Assembly (NCBI RefSeq): GCF_000272475.1
Contig: NZ_AKFJ01000083.1
Location: forward strand, 62,001 to 126,000
Length of the DNA: 64,000 nucleotides
Source: Novosphingobium sp. Rr 2-17
GTDB taxonomy: Bacteria; Pseudomonadota; Alphaproteobacteria; Sphingomonadales; Sphingomonadaceae
Direction: 5' to 3'
Position 1 is the first letter of the stretch. The number at the start of each line of letters is the position of its first letter. This document shows positions 53,180-63,345 of the stretch, piece after piece. The notes beneath the pieces are model-generated. The model worked only from the letters and a program-made list of their open reading frames with translations. It was not told where the DNA came from and searched no databases. The translations under genes and the position numbers were made by a program.

Positions 53180-55117
53180 ATGAGCGCCGGCTCCCGCCCC
53201 GTGGCGATGGCCGGCAACCGGAGTGGGGTCCGGGCGGTTTCGCCAGGGAAGATGGCCGAGGAGGGCGTATTGGATCACAGCGCGAGCGGACCACAACCCT
53301 CAGGGGCGAACGACCCCGCGACGATCGCACCGCTCGCCCTTGACCGGGATGATCGCAGTTCCAGCGAGCCGGGGATAATCGAGCCAGGGCGTGCTCTGGC
53401 ACTTGTGGATTTCTCTCCGCCATCCGTCAGTACCGGCGAGCGGCTGATCCGCTTGGCCTATAGAGTCGGTATTCCCGGCTCGATGTTGAGCGCGCCGATG
53501 GGCAAGAAGTCGCGCACTCGGCTGCTGGCGACGGTCAACAACACCCTGCCGGGAAATCGGACTGCCGGCACTGCCATTCGCGCCGGGCATTTCCTGGTCC
53601 ACGGATCTCGGACGCCGGTGGCGCAAGTGGACTATTCCGGCGCGGCGCGTTTGACACCGCCGCTAGAAAAGTTGGTCCATTCGTTTGCCTGGCTGTCCGA
53701 CTTGGAAGCCTGCGCCCCGCGCGAGCAAGGTGCGCCCGTGGCCGAGCGCATTTTGCTCGCCTGGCTGCAAGCGAACCCCAAGCTGCCTTCCAGGCCCGGC
53801 AAGGGCCCAGCCTGGAGCCTGGGCAACGCCGGGATGCGACTGATGGCCTGGCTGGTCCATGCCCCATTGGTGCTCGCAGGGGAGAAATCCGTCCGCACCC
53901 GGACCCTGGCCCACATCAACGACACCGCACGCTGGCTGGATCGCCATGTCGGTCGGGCAGAAGACCGGCTTGCCGAAGTAGCAGGCTGGTGCGGCATCAT
54001 CGCGGCCGGGCTACTGCTGGCGGAAGGCCGGCCCCGTCGCCTTTATGGTGAGGCCGGATTGCTGCGCGCGCTGGGCGAGTTGGTGGGTGACGATGGCGGC
54101 GTGCTTTCACGCAGCCCCCTGGCGCAGATGGAAGCCATCGCGCTGCTGGTACGCTTGCGTAATTGCTACCAAGCCACCCGACGAGATCCGCCCCCCGCCT
54201 GCGAGCGTGTGGTCGAGCTGCTCCTCCCGCCGCTGCTGGCGCTGGTTCACGGCGATGGCGGTTTGGGATCGTGGCAGGGCGGTTGGGCGGTCGAAGCCAC
54301 TGAACTCGATGCGCTGGTGAAAGCCAGCGGCGTGCGCACGCGACCTTTACGCGACGTGCGCCAGTGGGGTTACCAACGCGTCGTCGCACACAAGTCCATC
54401 CTTCAGTTTGACGCAGCACCACCGCCGATGCCCGCGCAGGCCCGCTGTGGCTGCGCCTCCACCCTTGCGTTCGAGCTTTCCCACGGGGTCCACCGCCTGG
54501 TCGTCAACTGCGGAGGCGCGGCAGCCGCTGGCGGGATCGTGCCAATCCGGCTGGAGCAAGGCTTGCGCGCCACTGCCGCCCATTCGACCCTGACCCTCGA
54601 CGATGCCAACTCCACCGCGATCCTCCTCAACGGCGGCATCGGATCGGGCGTCAACGAAGTAGCGGTCGATCGCAAGACGCTGCCGCAAGACAATGGCCGC
54701 GTCGCCACCCGCCTCGAAGGCAATCACAATGGCTATGTCAGCCGCTATGGCCTGACCCATCAGCGCATCCTGATCCTGCGCGACGATGGCAGCGAGCTGC
54801 GCGGAGAGGACTTGCTGGTGCCCGCCGGTCGCAAGGGCAAGCGCGGCAAAGTGAGCTTCGCCATCCGCTTCCACCTCGGACCCGATGTCGATGTCTCGCT
54901 GACTGCGGACGGTCAGGGCGCTGGCCTGGCGCTGCCGGATGGATCGTTCTGGCAGTTCCGCTCAGGCACCAATGGCGAAGGCAGCGAAGTGACGGTCGAG
55001 GATTCGCTGTGGGTCGATGGCCAAGGCCGCCCGCAGGCGACGCAGCAGATCGTCATCCAGGGCCTGCTCTCACGCGGGGGCGGGAACTTCGGCTGGGTGC
55101 TCAAGAAGATGAACTGA
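53180..55117 (+). CDS. Heparinase II/III family protein
   Basis: A 645-residue protein with an alpha/alpha toroid (FAWLSDLEACAPREQG, LDRHVGRAEDRLAEVAGW; LGELVGDDGGVLSRSPLAQMEA) and a beta-sandwich heparinase_II_III region (CASTLAFELSHGVHRLVVNCGG; THQRILILRDDGSELRGEDLL). The ATG at 53180 was used; the next in-frame ATG is 75 codons or fewer in. No clear signal peptide is seen, unlike secreted polysaccharide lyases. In sphingomonads such genes beside rpe are common, but their polysaccharide is not known. Substrate is open. Confidence 0.85.
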   Translation: MSAGSRPVAMAGNRSGVRAVSPGKMAEEGVLDHSASGPQPSGANDPATIAPLALDRDDRSSSEPGIIEPGRALALVDFSPPSVSTGERLIRLAYRVGIPGSMLSAPMGKKSRTRLLATVNNTLPGNRTAGTAIRAGHFLVHGSRTPVAQVDYSGAARLTPPLEKLVHSFAWLSDLEACAPREQGAPVAERILLAWLQANPKLPSRPGKGPAWSLGNAGMRLMAWLVHAPLVLAGEKSVRTRTLAHINDTARWLDRHVGRAEDRLAEVAGWCGIIAAGLLLAEGRPRRLYGEAGLLRALGELVGDDGGVLSRSPLAQMEAIALLVRLRNCYQATRRDPPPACERVVELLLPPLLALVHGDGGLGSWQGGWAVEATELDALVKASGVRTRPLRDVRQWGYQRVVAHKSILQFDAAPPPMPAQARCGCASTLAFELSHGVHRLVVNCGGAAAAGGIVPIRLEQGLRATAAHSTLTLDDANSTAILLNGGIGSGVNEVAVDRKTLPQDNGRVATRLEGNHNGYVSRYGLTHQRILILRDDGSELRGEDLLVPAGRKGKRGKVSFAIRFHLGPDVDVSLTADGQGAGLALPDGSFWQFRSGTNGEGSEVTVEDSLWVDGQGRPQATQQIVIQGLLSRGGGNFGWVLKKMN

Positions 55118-55230
55118 GCAGGCCGCGCGAGTGGCGGGGGCCTAACCGGCCTGCCGCACTTGCCCCGATCCTGCTCCCGGCCTAAGGGCGCGCGCAAACG
55201 ACGCTCCTTCACGAAAGCCCGAGGCCCGCC

Positions 55231-56823
55231 ATGACCGACACCGTCCAAATCCGCCGTGCGTTGCTCTCGGTTTCCGACAAGACCGGCCTGGTCGAACTGG
55301 GCAAGGTGTTGGATGCGCGCGGGGTGGAGCTGGTCTCCACCGGCGGCACCGCCAAGACGCTGCGCGATGCGGGGCTGACGGTGAAGGACGTGTCCGAGCT
55401 TACTGGCTTTCCCGAGATGATGGACGGTCGCGTCAAGACGCTGCATCCCACCGTCCACGGCGGCCTGCTGGCGGTGCGCGACAATCCTGAACACGCCGCC
55501 GCGATGGAAGAGCACGCGATCGGTGCGATCGACCTCGTCGTGGTCAACCTCTACCCCTTCGAGGCGACCGTCGCCAAGGGCGCGGACCGCGACACCGTGA
55601 TCGAGAACATCGACATCGGCGGCCCATCCATGGTGCGCTCGGCCGCCAAGAACCATGCCTACGTCACCATCGTCACCGATCCCGCTGACTATGCGGGCCT
55701 GCTGGCCGAGCTGGACGCCACCGACGGCGCGACCACCCTTGCGTTCCGCAAGCTGATGGCCGCGCGCGCCTTTGCGCAGACCGCCGCCTACGATTCAATG
55801 ATCTCGCAGTGGTTCGCCTTTGCCGACCAGGGCGTTCAGTTCCCCGAAATGCTCGCCGTCAACGGCCGCCTGACCACCGAACTGCGCTATGGCGAGAACC
55901 CGCACCAGAAGGCGGCGCTCTACACCCCGGCAGGCCCCTTCACCAAGGGTCTGGCCCAGGCTGAACAAGTGCAGGGCAAGGAATTGTCCTACAACAACTA
56001 CAACGATGCCGACGCCGCGTTCGAACTGGTTGCCGAGTTCAAGGGCGCCAAACCGGCAGTGGTCATCGTCAAGCATGCGAACCCTTGCGGCGTTGCCCAG
56101 GCCGACACTTTGCTCGATGCCTGGCACGGCGCGCTGGAGTGTGACGACGTTTCGGCCTTCGGCGGCATCGTTGCGGTCAACCAGGTGCTCGACGGGCCGA
56201 CCGCCGAAGCGATCTGCCGCATCTTTACCGAAGTCGTCGTCGCCCCCGATGCGGACGAGGAAGCCCGCGCGTTCTTCGCCAAGAAGAAGAACCTGCGTTT
56301 GTTGCTGACCGGCGAACTTCCCAATCCGCGTCGCGCCGGCCTGACCGTCAAGCCGATCACCGGCGGACTGCTGGTGCAAGGCCGCGATTCGGGCGCAATC
56401 GGCCTCGATGACCTCAAGGTCGTTACCGAACGCGCGCCGACCGATCAGGAACTGACCGACTGCTTGTTCGCCTGGACCGTGGCGCGCCACGTCAAGTCGA
56501 ACGCTATCGTCTATGCCAAGGACGGCGTGACCGCCGGCATCGGCGCGGGCCAGATGAACCGCCGCGACAGCTCACGCATCGCCGCGATGAAGGCCGCCGA
56601 ATCGGCAGAGAAGTTTGGCTGGGCGCAAGCACGCACGGTGGGGTCGGCAGTCGCTTCCGACGCATTCTTCCCCTTCGCCGATGGTTTGCTGGCAGCGGCC
56701 GAAGCAGGCGCGACGGCCGTGATCCAACCCGGCGGCTCGATTCGCGACGACGAGGTGATCGCCGCCGCGAACGAGGCCGGCCTCGCGATGGTCTTCACCG
56801 GAATGCGCCATTTCCGCCATTAA
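55231..56823 (+). CDS. purH: Bifunctional AICAR formyltransferase/IMP cyclohydrolase
   Basis: Catalyses the last two steps of IMP synthesis. The 530-residue protein begins with the MGS-like IMP cyclohydrolase domain ([48 protein letters not shown]) and continues with the AICARFT domain ([63 protein letters not shown]). Length and motifs are complete. Confidence 0.97.
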   Translation: MTDTVQIRRALLSVSDKTGLVELGKVLDARGVELVSTGGTAKTLRDAGLTVKDVSELTGFPEMMDGRVKTLHPTVHGGLLAVRDNPEHAAAMEEHAIGAIDLVVVNLYPFEATVAKGADRDTVIENIDIGGPSMVRSAAKNHAYVTIVTDPADYAGLLAELDATDGATTLAFRKLMAARAFAQTAAYDSMISQWFAFADQGVQFPEMLAVNGRLTTELRYGENPHQKAALYTPAGPFTKGLAQAEQVQGKELSYNNYNDADAAFELVAEFKGAKPAVVIVKHANPCGVAQADTLLDAWHGALECDDVSAFGGIVAVNQVLDGPTAEAICRIFTEVVVAPDADEEARAFFAKKKNLRLLLTGELPNPRRAGLTVKPITGGLLVQGRDSGAIGLDDLKVVTERAPTDQELTDCLFAWTVARHVKSNAIVYAKDGVTAGIGAGQMNRRDSSRIAAMKAAESAEKFGWAQARTVGSAVASDAFFPFADGLLAAAEAGATAVIQPGGSIRDDEVIAAANEAGLAMVFTGMRHFRH

Positions 56824-56989
56824 TTGCGACATTTTGCGACGAGTTCCCATTCGTCAATTCAATTGGCCGCATTCTTAAAACGGCTTGTCGTTGATGTGCG
56901 TACTTTTATGCGTTGTTCACTCGACGCTCACACAAAATCGGCACAACGGCGCTTCGCAACGAACTGCCAGCAACGTACCGGATTGACCG

Positions 56990-57139
56990 ATGGGACTTTT
57001 CAAAGCCGACTTCTACCGCTTCTTCGCCCTCGGCTTCGGCGGCGGCGCCTTGCTGGTGGCGGCAGTGCTTGGACTGGGTTCGCATCATCCTCTGTCGGAA
57101 AGCATCGTCCCAGCAGCGCAGGCGGAAACGACGCGCTGA
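56990..57139 (+). CDS. Small predicted membrane protein
   Basis: A 49-residue peptide from the ATG at 56990 to TGA at 57137. One hydrophobic helix (FFALGFGGGALLVAAVLGLG) with a short basic-aromatic N-terminus (MGLFKADFYRFF) and a polar tail. Glycine-rich helix suggests membrane insertion. Position between purH and zur, in the direction of both, and codon use like its neighbours suggest a real gene. It is too short to judge by length. Function unknown. Confidence 0.6.
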   Translation: MGLFKADFYRFFALGFGGGALLVAAVLGLGSHHPLSESIVPAAQAETTR

Positions 57140-57195
57140 CCTGACGTTGTGCAGGCCCGATTGCGCCGGCGCGCGGCAACGCCCATATTGCCGGC

Positions 57196-57693
57196 ATGTC
57201 CAAACACGATCACGATGCCCTGCACGACCACTGCGAAGCCGCTCACGGTCATAACGAGCACAGCGGCGAAAGCCTGATAAAGGCCGCGCACCGCGCGCTG
57301 GTCGATGCGGGCGAGCAATGGACCGATATGCGCGCCGACGTGTTCGCCGCATTGGCCGAACGCGATCGCCCCGCCTCCGCCTACGACTTGGCCGAAAGCG
57401 TCTCAGCAGCGCGGGCCCGGCGGGTCGCCCCCAACAGCGTCTATCGCATCCTCGACGTGTTCGTGCGGACCAACCTGGCGCGACGGGTCGAGAGCGCCAA
57501 CGCCTATATCGCCAACAGCCACCCCGGCTGCCTGCATGACTGCATCTTCCTCATCTGCGACAGTTGCGGCCAGGCCGTACACATCGACGATGATAAGCTC
57601 ACCGGCGCTCTCGTCGCTGCAGCCAAGGGCGCGGGCTTTGCAGACATTCGCCCGGTAGTGGAATTGCGCGGCATCTGTGCCCAGTGCAGTTGA
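57196..57693 (+). CDS. zur: Fur-family regulator, Zur-like
   Basis: A 165-residue metal-sensing repressor. The winged-helix region (RPASAYDLAESVSAARARRVAPNSVYRIL) leads to VESANAYIANSHPGCLHDCIFLICDSCGQ with the structural zinc Cys pair and the closing ICAQC pair. The N-terminus is unusually His-rich (HDHDALHDHCEAAHGHNEH). Fur-family with Zur-like spacing; zinc specificity is likely but not proven from sequence. No Zur-box palindrome was seen nearby. Confidence 0.82.
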   Translation: MSKHDHDALHDHCEAAHGHNEHSGESLIKAAHRALVDAGEQWTDMRADVFAALAERDRPASAYDLAESVSAARARRVAPNSVYRILDVFVRTNLARRVESANAYIANSHPGCLHDCIFLICDSCGQAVHIDDDKLTGALVAAAKGAGFADIRPVVELRGICAQCS

Positions 57694-57847
57694 AGATGCT
57701 GCGGCACTTCAGGATTAATCGCCGCGAACCCGTCGCAAGGGAATAGACATCCTAAATCCTTCGCGCCTGCATAGACCCTGCATCCTGTTAGTTTAGCACC
57801 CGTTGTCTCAATCGACATGCCCGCGACAACTGTGTAAGGCCCGATAG

Positions 57848-59770
57848 ATGAATGCCAATCCGGCCACACCGTTGCTCGATACGGTTACGAACCCGACCGA
57901 CTTGCGCCGCCTGAAGCCGGCGCAATTGCGTCAGCTCGCAGACGAACTGCGGGAGGAAACCATTTCCGCCGTCGGCCAGACCGGGGGACACTTGGGCTCG
58001 GGCCTCGGCGTCGTCGAACTGACGGTGGCGATCCACTACGTCTTCAACACCCCGGACGACCGGCTGATCTGGGACGTGGGCCATCAAGCCTATCCACACA
58101 AGATCCTGACCGGGCGGCGCGATCGGATTCGCACGCTGCGTCAGGGCGGTGGCTTGTCGGGCTTCACCAAGCGTTCCGAAAGCGAATACGATCCGTTCGG
58201 CGCGGCGCATAGCTCTACCTCGATCTCTGCCGCGCTCGGCTTCGCCATCGCCAACAAGCTGCAAGGCACACCGGGACGCGGCATCGCCGTGATCGGCGAC
58301 GGCGCGATGAGCGCCGGCATGGCTTACGAGGCGATGAACAACGCAGCCGAAGCGGGCAACCGCCTCGTCGTGATCCTGAACGACAACGACATGTCGATCG
58401 CTCCCCCGGTCGGCGGTTTGTCGAGCTATCTAGCGCGGCTGGTGTCCTCGGGCCAATTCCTGGGCCTGCGCGAAATGGCGCGCAAATTCGCCCGCAAGCT
58501 GCCCCGCCCGCTCCACGTCGCCGCCAAGAAGACCGACGAGTTCGCCCGCGGCATGGCGATGGGCGGCACTTTGTTTGAGGAACTGGGCTTCTACTACGTT
58601 GGCCCGATCGACGGCCACGACCTCGAAGCGCTGGTGCCAGTGCTGGAAAACGTGCGCGATGCCGCCGAAGGCCCGATCCTGATCCACGTCGTGACGCAAA
58701 AGGGCAAAGGCTACGTCCCGGCGGAGGAAGCCGCCGACAAGTACCACGGCGTCCAGAAGTTCAACGTCGTCACCGGCGAGCAGGCGAAATCGCCCGCCGG
58801 ACCGCCCAGCTATACCGGCGTCTTCGCCAAGGCTCTCATTGCCGAGGCGCAGCGCGACGATCGCATCTGCGCTATCACTGCCGCGATGCCCTCAGGCACC
58901 GGCCTCGACAAGTTCGGAGACTTGTTTCCGGGCCGCAGCTTCGATGTCGGCATTGCCGAACAGCACGCCGTTACCTTTGCCGCCGGCCTTGCCGCGCAAG
59001 GCATGCGCCCGTTCTGTGCGATCTACTCCACCTTCCTGCAGCGCGCGTTCGATCAGGTCGTCCACGACGTCGCGATCCAGAACCTGCCGGTGCGCTTCGC
59101 GATCGACCGCGCCGGCCTTGTCGGCGCGGACGGTGCGACTCACGCCGGTTCGTTCGACGTGACCTACCTGGCCACTTTGCCCAACCTGGTCGTCATGGCC
59201 GCTGCTGACGAAGCGGAACTGGTCCACATGGTCCACACCGCCGCCCTGCATGACAGCAGCCCGATCGCCTTCCGCTATCCCCGCGGCAACGGCGTCGGCG
59301 TGCCTCTGCCCCAAGTTCCCGAGCGGCTGGAGATCGGCAAGGGCCGCGTCGTGCGCGAAGGCTCGAAAGTCGCGATCCTCTCGCTCGGCACCCGCCTTGC
59401 CGAAGCCCTCAAAGCCGCCGACACGCTGGAGGCGAAGGGCCTGTCCACCACCGTCGCCGACTTGCGCTTCGCCAAGCCGCTCGACACCGACCTGATCCGC
59501 CGCCTGATGACGACCCACGAAGTGGTCGTCACGGTCGAGGAAGGCGCCATCGGCGGCCTGGGCGCCCACGTCCTCACCCTCGCCAGTGACGAGGGCCTGA
59601 CCGACGCTGGTCTCAAGATCCGCACCTTGCGCCTGCCTGACGTGTTCCAGGACCAGAACAAGCCCGAGGCGCAGTACGACGAAGCCGGCCTCAACGCCCC
59701 GCAGATCGTCGATACCGTGCTGAAAGCCCTGCGCCACAATAGCACCGGGGTAACCGAGGCGCGGGCCTGA
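57848..59770 (+). CDS. dxs: 1-deoxy-D-xylulose-5-phosphate synthase
   Basis: First enzyme of the MEP pathway; condenses pyruvate and glyceraldehyde 3-phosphate with thiamine diphosphate. The 640-residue length is standard. Visible are [20 protein letters not shown], the ThDP motif [17 protein letters not shown] ... LNDNDMSIA, and the Pyr domain ([35 protein letters not shown]). Companion to ispG at 11650. Confidence 0.97.
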   Translation: MNANPATPLLDTVTNPTDLRRLKPAQLRQLADELREETISAVGQTGGHLGSGLGVVELTVAIHYVFNTPDDRLIWDVGHQAYPHKILTGRRDRIRTLRQGGGLSGFTKRSESEYDPFGAAHSSTSISAALGFAIANKLQGTPGRGIAVIGDGAMSAGMAYEAMNNAAEAGNRLVVILNDNDMSIAPPVGGLSSYLARLVSSGQFLGLREMARKFARKLPRPLHVAAKKTDEFARGMAMGGTLFEELGFYYVGPIDGHDLEALVPVLENVRDAAEGPILIHVVTQKGKGYVPAEEAADKYHGVQKFNVVTGEQAKSPAGPPSYTGVFAKALIAEAQRDDRICAITAAMPSGTGLDKFGDLFPGRSFDVGIAEQHAVTFAAGLAAQGMRPFCAIYSTFLQRAFDQVVHDVAIQNLPVRFAIDRAGLVGADGATHAGSFDVTYLATLPNLVVMAAADEAELVHMVHTAALHDSSPIAFRYPRGNGVGVPLPQVPERLEIGKGRVVREGSKVAILSLGTRLAEALKAADTLEAKGLSTTVADLRFAKPLDTDLIRRLMTTHEVVVTVEEGAIGGLGAHVLTLASDEGLTDAGLKIRTLRLPDVFQDQNKPEAQYDEAGLNAPQIVDTVLKALRHNSTGVTEARA

Positions 59771-59784
59771 GTCCGGCCAAGCGC

Positions 59785-60573
59785 ATGGGATGGCTGAAGA
59801 TCACTCTTCTGGCCATCGCCGGGACATACCTCGTTATCGTCCTGACACTCTACCTAGGGCAGCGCGCGATGATCTATCCCGCACCCCGAGGGCCTTCGGT
59901 GGTACCGGCGGGCTTCGAACGAGCTGCACTGCACACCAGCGACGGCCTGGAACTCACGGCAGCCTGGCGACCGGCCCATCGCGGCAAACCGACGATCGTT
60001 TTCTTCCACGGCAATGGCGACAGCCTTCCGGGCGCAGCCATCGCGACTCAGGGTTTGGCTGAGGCGGGATACGGACTGCTGCTGGCCGACTATCGTGGCT
60101 ATGCGGGCAACCCCGGTAAGCCCACCGAGGACGGCCTTGCGATGGATGGCCGGGCCGCGATCGCCTTTGTCGAAGCGCACGGCGTTGCCGCTGACAAGGT
60201 CGTGGTTATGGGCGCTTCGCTTGGAACCGGAGTGGCGACACGGCTGGCGGCGGAACATCGCCCCGCTGCGCTCGTGCTGGTCTCGCCCTTCACCAGCCTT
60301 CCAGATGCAGGCGCTGCCGCCTTTCCTTGGATACCGGTACGGACTTTGATGCGCGATCGTTTCGACAGCCTTAGAATAATCGGAAAGATCGACGCGCCCG
60401 TGCTGGTGCTTCATGCGACCAACGACCGTGTAATTCCGTTCGCGCAAGGCGAAGCAATGGCGAGAGCCGCTCGCCATAGTAAGTTCCTGCGCTTTGATCG
60501 GTTCGGCCACCAACTCCAGTTCACCGCGCCTGCCCAGACAGCGATCGCGGCGTGGCTGGAGCGGTCGCGCTAG
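59785..60573 (+). CDS. Alpha/beta hydrolase with N-terminal membrane anchor
   Basis: A 262-residue serine hydrolase. An N-terminal helix (LKITLLAIAGTYLVIVLTLYL) should anchor it or act as signal. Nucleophile elbow GASLGTGVA (Ser in G-x-S-x-G), oxyanion motif FFHGNGDS, and a C-terminal acid (NDRVIPF) and His (RFGHQLQF). Resembles the ABHD12/13-like or YqkD group. Substrate unknown. It follows dxs by 14 bp and may share its message. Confidence 0.88.
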   Translation: MGWLKITLLAIAGTYLVIVLTLYLGQRAMIYPAPRGPSVVPAGFERAALHTSDGLELTAAWRPAHRGKPTIVFFHGNGDSLPGAAIATQGLAEAGYGLLLADYRGYAGNPGKPTEDGLAMDGRAAIAFVEAHGVAADKVVVMGASLGTGVATRLAAEHRPAALVLVSPFTSLPDAGAAAFPWIPVRTLMRDRFDSLRIIGKIDAPVLVLHATNDRVIPFAQGEAMARAARHSKFLRFDRFGHQLQFTAPAQTAIAAWLERSR

Positions 60574-60592
60574 CGAAGCACGTCGCCCTGCC

Positions 60593-61897
60593 CTACCAAT
60601 CGTAAGCCTTGGGCAAGTACGTCTTGTCCAGGCTCTTGTACCGATCGCGCAGACGGGTCTGGTGGTTGTCGAGCGGTTGCTTGACGCCGTCGATCCACAC
60701 GTCGAGCGGAATCGAGGACAGTTCGAGCGGGTCGCCGTCCCACAGCACTACGTCGCCCACGGCGCCGGGGGCGAGGACGCCAGCTTTGCCCCCCATGCCG
60801 CTGATCTGGGCCGGGACCGAGGTGATTGCCGCCAATGCTTCGCCCCAGGACAAGCCGGTGGCGCCCGGGATCTTGTTAAGGGCCACGAGGTTGCCGGCCT
60901 GCTGCGGGGCGTAGCGCGGCTGGTCCATGCCGGCGAACATGCCGATGGCGACTTTGACCCCGGCCTTCTTCATGCGCCCGACGTTGGACTGGGTGGCGGC
61001 GAGTTGCTCGAAGCTTGCGGGCAGATCGCGCAAGGGCATGGTGATGACCGGCACGCCCGCCGCCGCGATCTGCGGCGCGACCAGCCAGCCTTCGGTGACG
61101 CCGACCAGCACGAGGTCGAGCTTGGGAAACTCGGCCTTGAGCGCCAGCACACTGCGGATGTCGGACGCGCGGTCTACTCCCACATACAGCGGCTGAGTGC
61201 CGTCGATCACCTTGGCGAGCGCGCGCGCGTCCTCGCGGGTCAGCAGGACGTCACCCTGCCGCAGGGCGCCTGCCGGCAGCGCCGCCACTTCGCGCGCCTC
61301 GCGCAGCGCATTGCGCAGCACAAGCTGGGCTGCAACGCGGCTTCCGCCGGCAAGGCGTCCACCAGCCTCGCCCAGTTCCACATACTGGAACGCGCGCGAC
61401 TTGGTGACGATCGCGGCGTCTGCGCCCAGGTCGATCACCGCGCCCTGGCCGGCGAAGATCGCGCCGCCGTTGAACGGCGTCACGCTGGCGCGGGTGACAC
61501 CACCGGCGCGACTGATGGCGATGTGCTGGCTGGAAGGGTTGAGCGCGGGCGCGATATCCAGCGCCGCGTTGAAGGGCGATTTGTCCGCCGACGTGTCGTT
61601 GCTCTCGTCCACGGCCTCGACGTCCCACAAGCCCAGGTCGGTGACGGCGGAAAACAAGCCCGGCGTCACCCACTTGCCGGTGCCGTCGATCACCGGAACG
61701 CCGGGAGGCACGGCAACGCCGGCGCCGGCCGCGACGATCTTGCCAGCGCGAACGACGACCGTGGCATGTTCGATCGGCGCGCCGCCATCGCCCGTGGCGA
61801 CGGTGGCGTTGGTAATGGCCAAGTCCTGCGCAAAGGCAGGTGCGGCGATCGCGGTCAGTGCGGCAACGGCGGCGGACATCAGGAGGCGGCGGTTCAC
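60593..61897 (-). CDS. Secreted amidohydrolase (imidazolonepropionase-like)
   Basis: A 434-residue metal-dependent hydrolase with signal peptide (MSAAVAALTAIAAPAFAQ). TIM-barrel beginning VRAGKIVAAGAGVAVPPGVPVID, then GTGKWVTPGLFSAV where the usual H-x-H is missing; the following LGL leads to a domain lacking several of the canonical histidines. It may therefore be a non-catalytic or altered partner of the next gene, with which it overlaps by 4 bp. AAGGAGACG before the ATG is a good ribosome-binding site. Confidence 0.85.
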   Translation of the reverse strand: MNRRLLMSAAVAALTAIAAPAFAQDLAITNATVATGDGGAPIEHATVVVRAGKIVAAGAGVAVPPGVPVIDGTGKWVTPGLFSAVTDLGLWDVEAVDESNDTSADKSPFNAALDIAPALNPSSQHIAISRAGGVTRASVTPFNGGAIFAGQGAVIDLGADAAIVTKSRAFQYVELGEAGGRLAGGSRVAAQLVLRNALREAREVAALPAGALRQGDVLLTREDARALAKVIDGTQPLYVGVDRASDIRSVLALKAEFPKLDLVLVGVTEGWLVAPQIAAAGVPVITMPLRDLPASFEQLAATQSNVGRMKKAGVKVAIGMFAGMDQPRYAPQQAGNLVALNKIPGATGLSWGEALAAITSVPAQISGMGGKAGVLAPGAVGDVVLWDGDPLELSSIPLDVWIDGVKQPLDNHQTRLRDRYKSLDKTYLPKAYDW

Positions 61898-63276
61898 TTC
61901 ACGTCTCCTTCACCGGGCTGGCCTAGTTCGAAATCACTCACCGGCTTTCGCTTGGGGTCGTCGGCATCGTACAGCAGGGCGCCGTCGATCCACACCTTTT
62001 CGGGTCGCGAATAGACCGACAGCGGGTTGCCGTTCCACAGCACCACATCCGCCATCTTGCCGCCTTCGAGGCTGCCGGTCTTGTCGGCGATGCCCATTGC
62101 CTTGGCGGCGTTGTAGGTGAACCAGCCGACCACTTGCGCGTCGGGAATGTCGATGCCGATACGCTTGCCGTGGGCTTGCGCCTTGGCGGCTTCCTGGTTC
62201 AGGCGCTGGATGCCGTTCTCGTCGTCGGAGTGGATGATGACGCAGGCGCCTTCCTTGGCGAGCAGCGCGGCGTTCTCGGGGATGCCGTCATAGCCCTCCA
62301 TCTTGAAGCCGTACCAATCGGCCCAGATCGCGGCGCAGACATCGTTGGCCTTGAGCAGATCGGCGATCTTGTAGGCCTCTACCGCGTGGTGGAAGGCCGT
62401 GACCTTGTACCCCATCTCCTTGGCCATATCGAGCACCTGGGCCATCTCGTCGGCGCGGTAGCAGTGGTTCTGGACCAGAATTTCACCCTTGAGCACGCCT
62501 TCCAGAGTATCCTTGCCCAAGTCGCGCTCGGCATGGTCGCCGTCCTTGTACTTCTTGGCATCGAGCCAGGCCTGGCGGTTGACGGAGAAGTTACCCATCC
62601 GGGTAGAGGGCTTTTGGTTGCGGGCGCCATAGACGCGCTTGGGATTTTCGCCGCAGGCCATCTTCAGTGAATAAGGCGCGCCGGGGAACTTCATACCCTG
62701 CACCGTCAGGCTGGGCACGTTCTTGAGCGTGACGGAGCGCCCGCCCATCAGGTTGCCGGAACCGGGAAGGATCTGCAGCGAGGTGACGCCGCCGTTCATC
62801 AGTGCGCGGGTGAAGCCGGGGTCTTGCGGCCAGACCGAGTGCTCGGCCCACACGTCCGGCGTGGTCGGGCTGGTCATCTCGTTGCCGTCCGCGTTCGCAT
62901 CCACCGAAGGACTGGGATAGACGCCCAGGTGCGAATGGATGTCGATGACGCCGGGCGTTACGAACTTGCCGCGCCCGTCGATCCGGTCGAAGCCGGCAGG
63001 GACGGCAAGGTCCGCGCCGCCGATGCCGACGAGCTTGCCGTTCTCGAACAGCACGGTGCCGTTCTCGATCCGGCCGCCGCGCCCATCATAGATGGTAGCG
63101 CCGATCAAGGCAGTCGAGCGCCCCGGATACGGCTTGTAGGTCGAGGCATAAGGCGCTGGTCCCGCCTTTTCGTCCTTGTCCTTCTTCTTCGCATCGGCCC
63201 CGGTCGCACTCAGCGACAGCGCCAGCGCCACCAACGAGAGCGCAGAAATCCGACGCAGTCCGGGCGATACCCGCAT
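61894..63276 (-). CDS. Secreted amidohydrolase (imidazolonepropionase-like)
   Basis: A 460-residue periplasmic metallohydrolase. The second ATG (63276) is favoured since AGGGG lies seven bases upstream. Signal peptide ends SATGADA. KFVTPGVIDIHSHLGVYP carries the H-x-H metal motif; GEILVQNHCYRADEMAQVL and VTAFHHAVEAYKIA supply further His; VVLWNGNPLSVYSRPEKVWIDG closes the composite beta-sandwich. Pairs of such genes with a peptide transporter are common in related genomes and suggest dipeptide or cyclic amide turnover. Confidence 0.9.
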   Translation of the reverse strand: MRVSPGLRRISALSLVALALSLSATGADAKKKDKDEKAGPAPYASTYKPYPGRSTALIGATIYDGRGGRIENGTVLFENGKLVGIGGADLAVPAGFDRIDGRGKFVTPGVIDIHSHLGVYPSPSVDANADGNEMTSPTTPDVWAEHSVWPQDPGFTRALMNGGVTSLQILPGSGNLMGGRSVTLKNVPSLTVQGMKFPGAPYSLKMACGENPKRVYGARNQKPSTRMGNFSVNRQAWLDAKKYKDGDHAERDLGKDTLEGVLKGEILVQNHCYRADEMAQVLDMAKEMGYKVTAFHHAVEAYKIADLLKANDVCAAIWADWYGFKMEGYDGIPENAALLAKEGACVIIHSDDENGIQRLNQEAAKAQAHGKRIGIDIPDAQVVGWFTYNAAKAMGIADKTGSLEGGKMADVVLWNGNPLSVYSRPEKVWIDGALLYDADDPKRKPVSDFELGQPGEGDVK

Positions 63277-63303
63277 ATCCATTCCCCTGTTCGCACTGAA
63301 GAA

Positions 63304-63328
63304 CCGGCCCGGAAATGGTCCGGGCCGG
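63304..63328 (-). terminator. Rho-independent-type hairpin after the POT transporter gene
   Basis: A perfect 10-bp stem CCGGCCCGGA / TCCGGGCCGG with a 5-nt loop, 18 bp beyond the transporter stop on the minus strand, followed on that strand by TTCTTC. Confidence 0.82.
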
Positions 63329-63345
63329 TGGTTGGTTTCGTCAGT

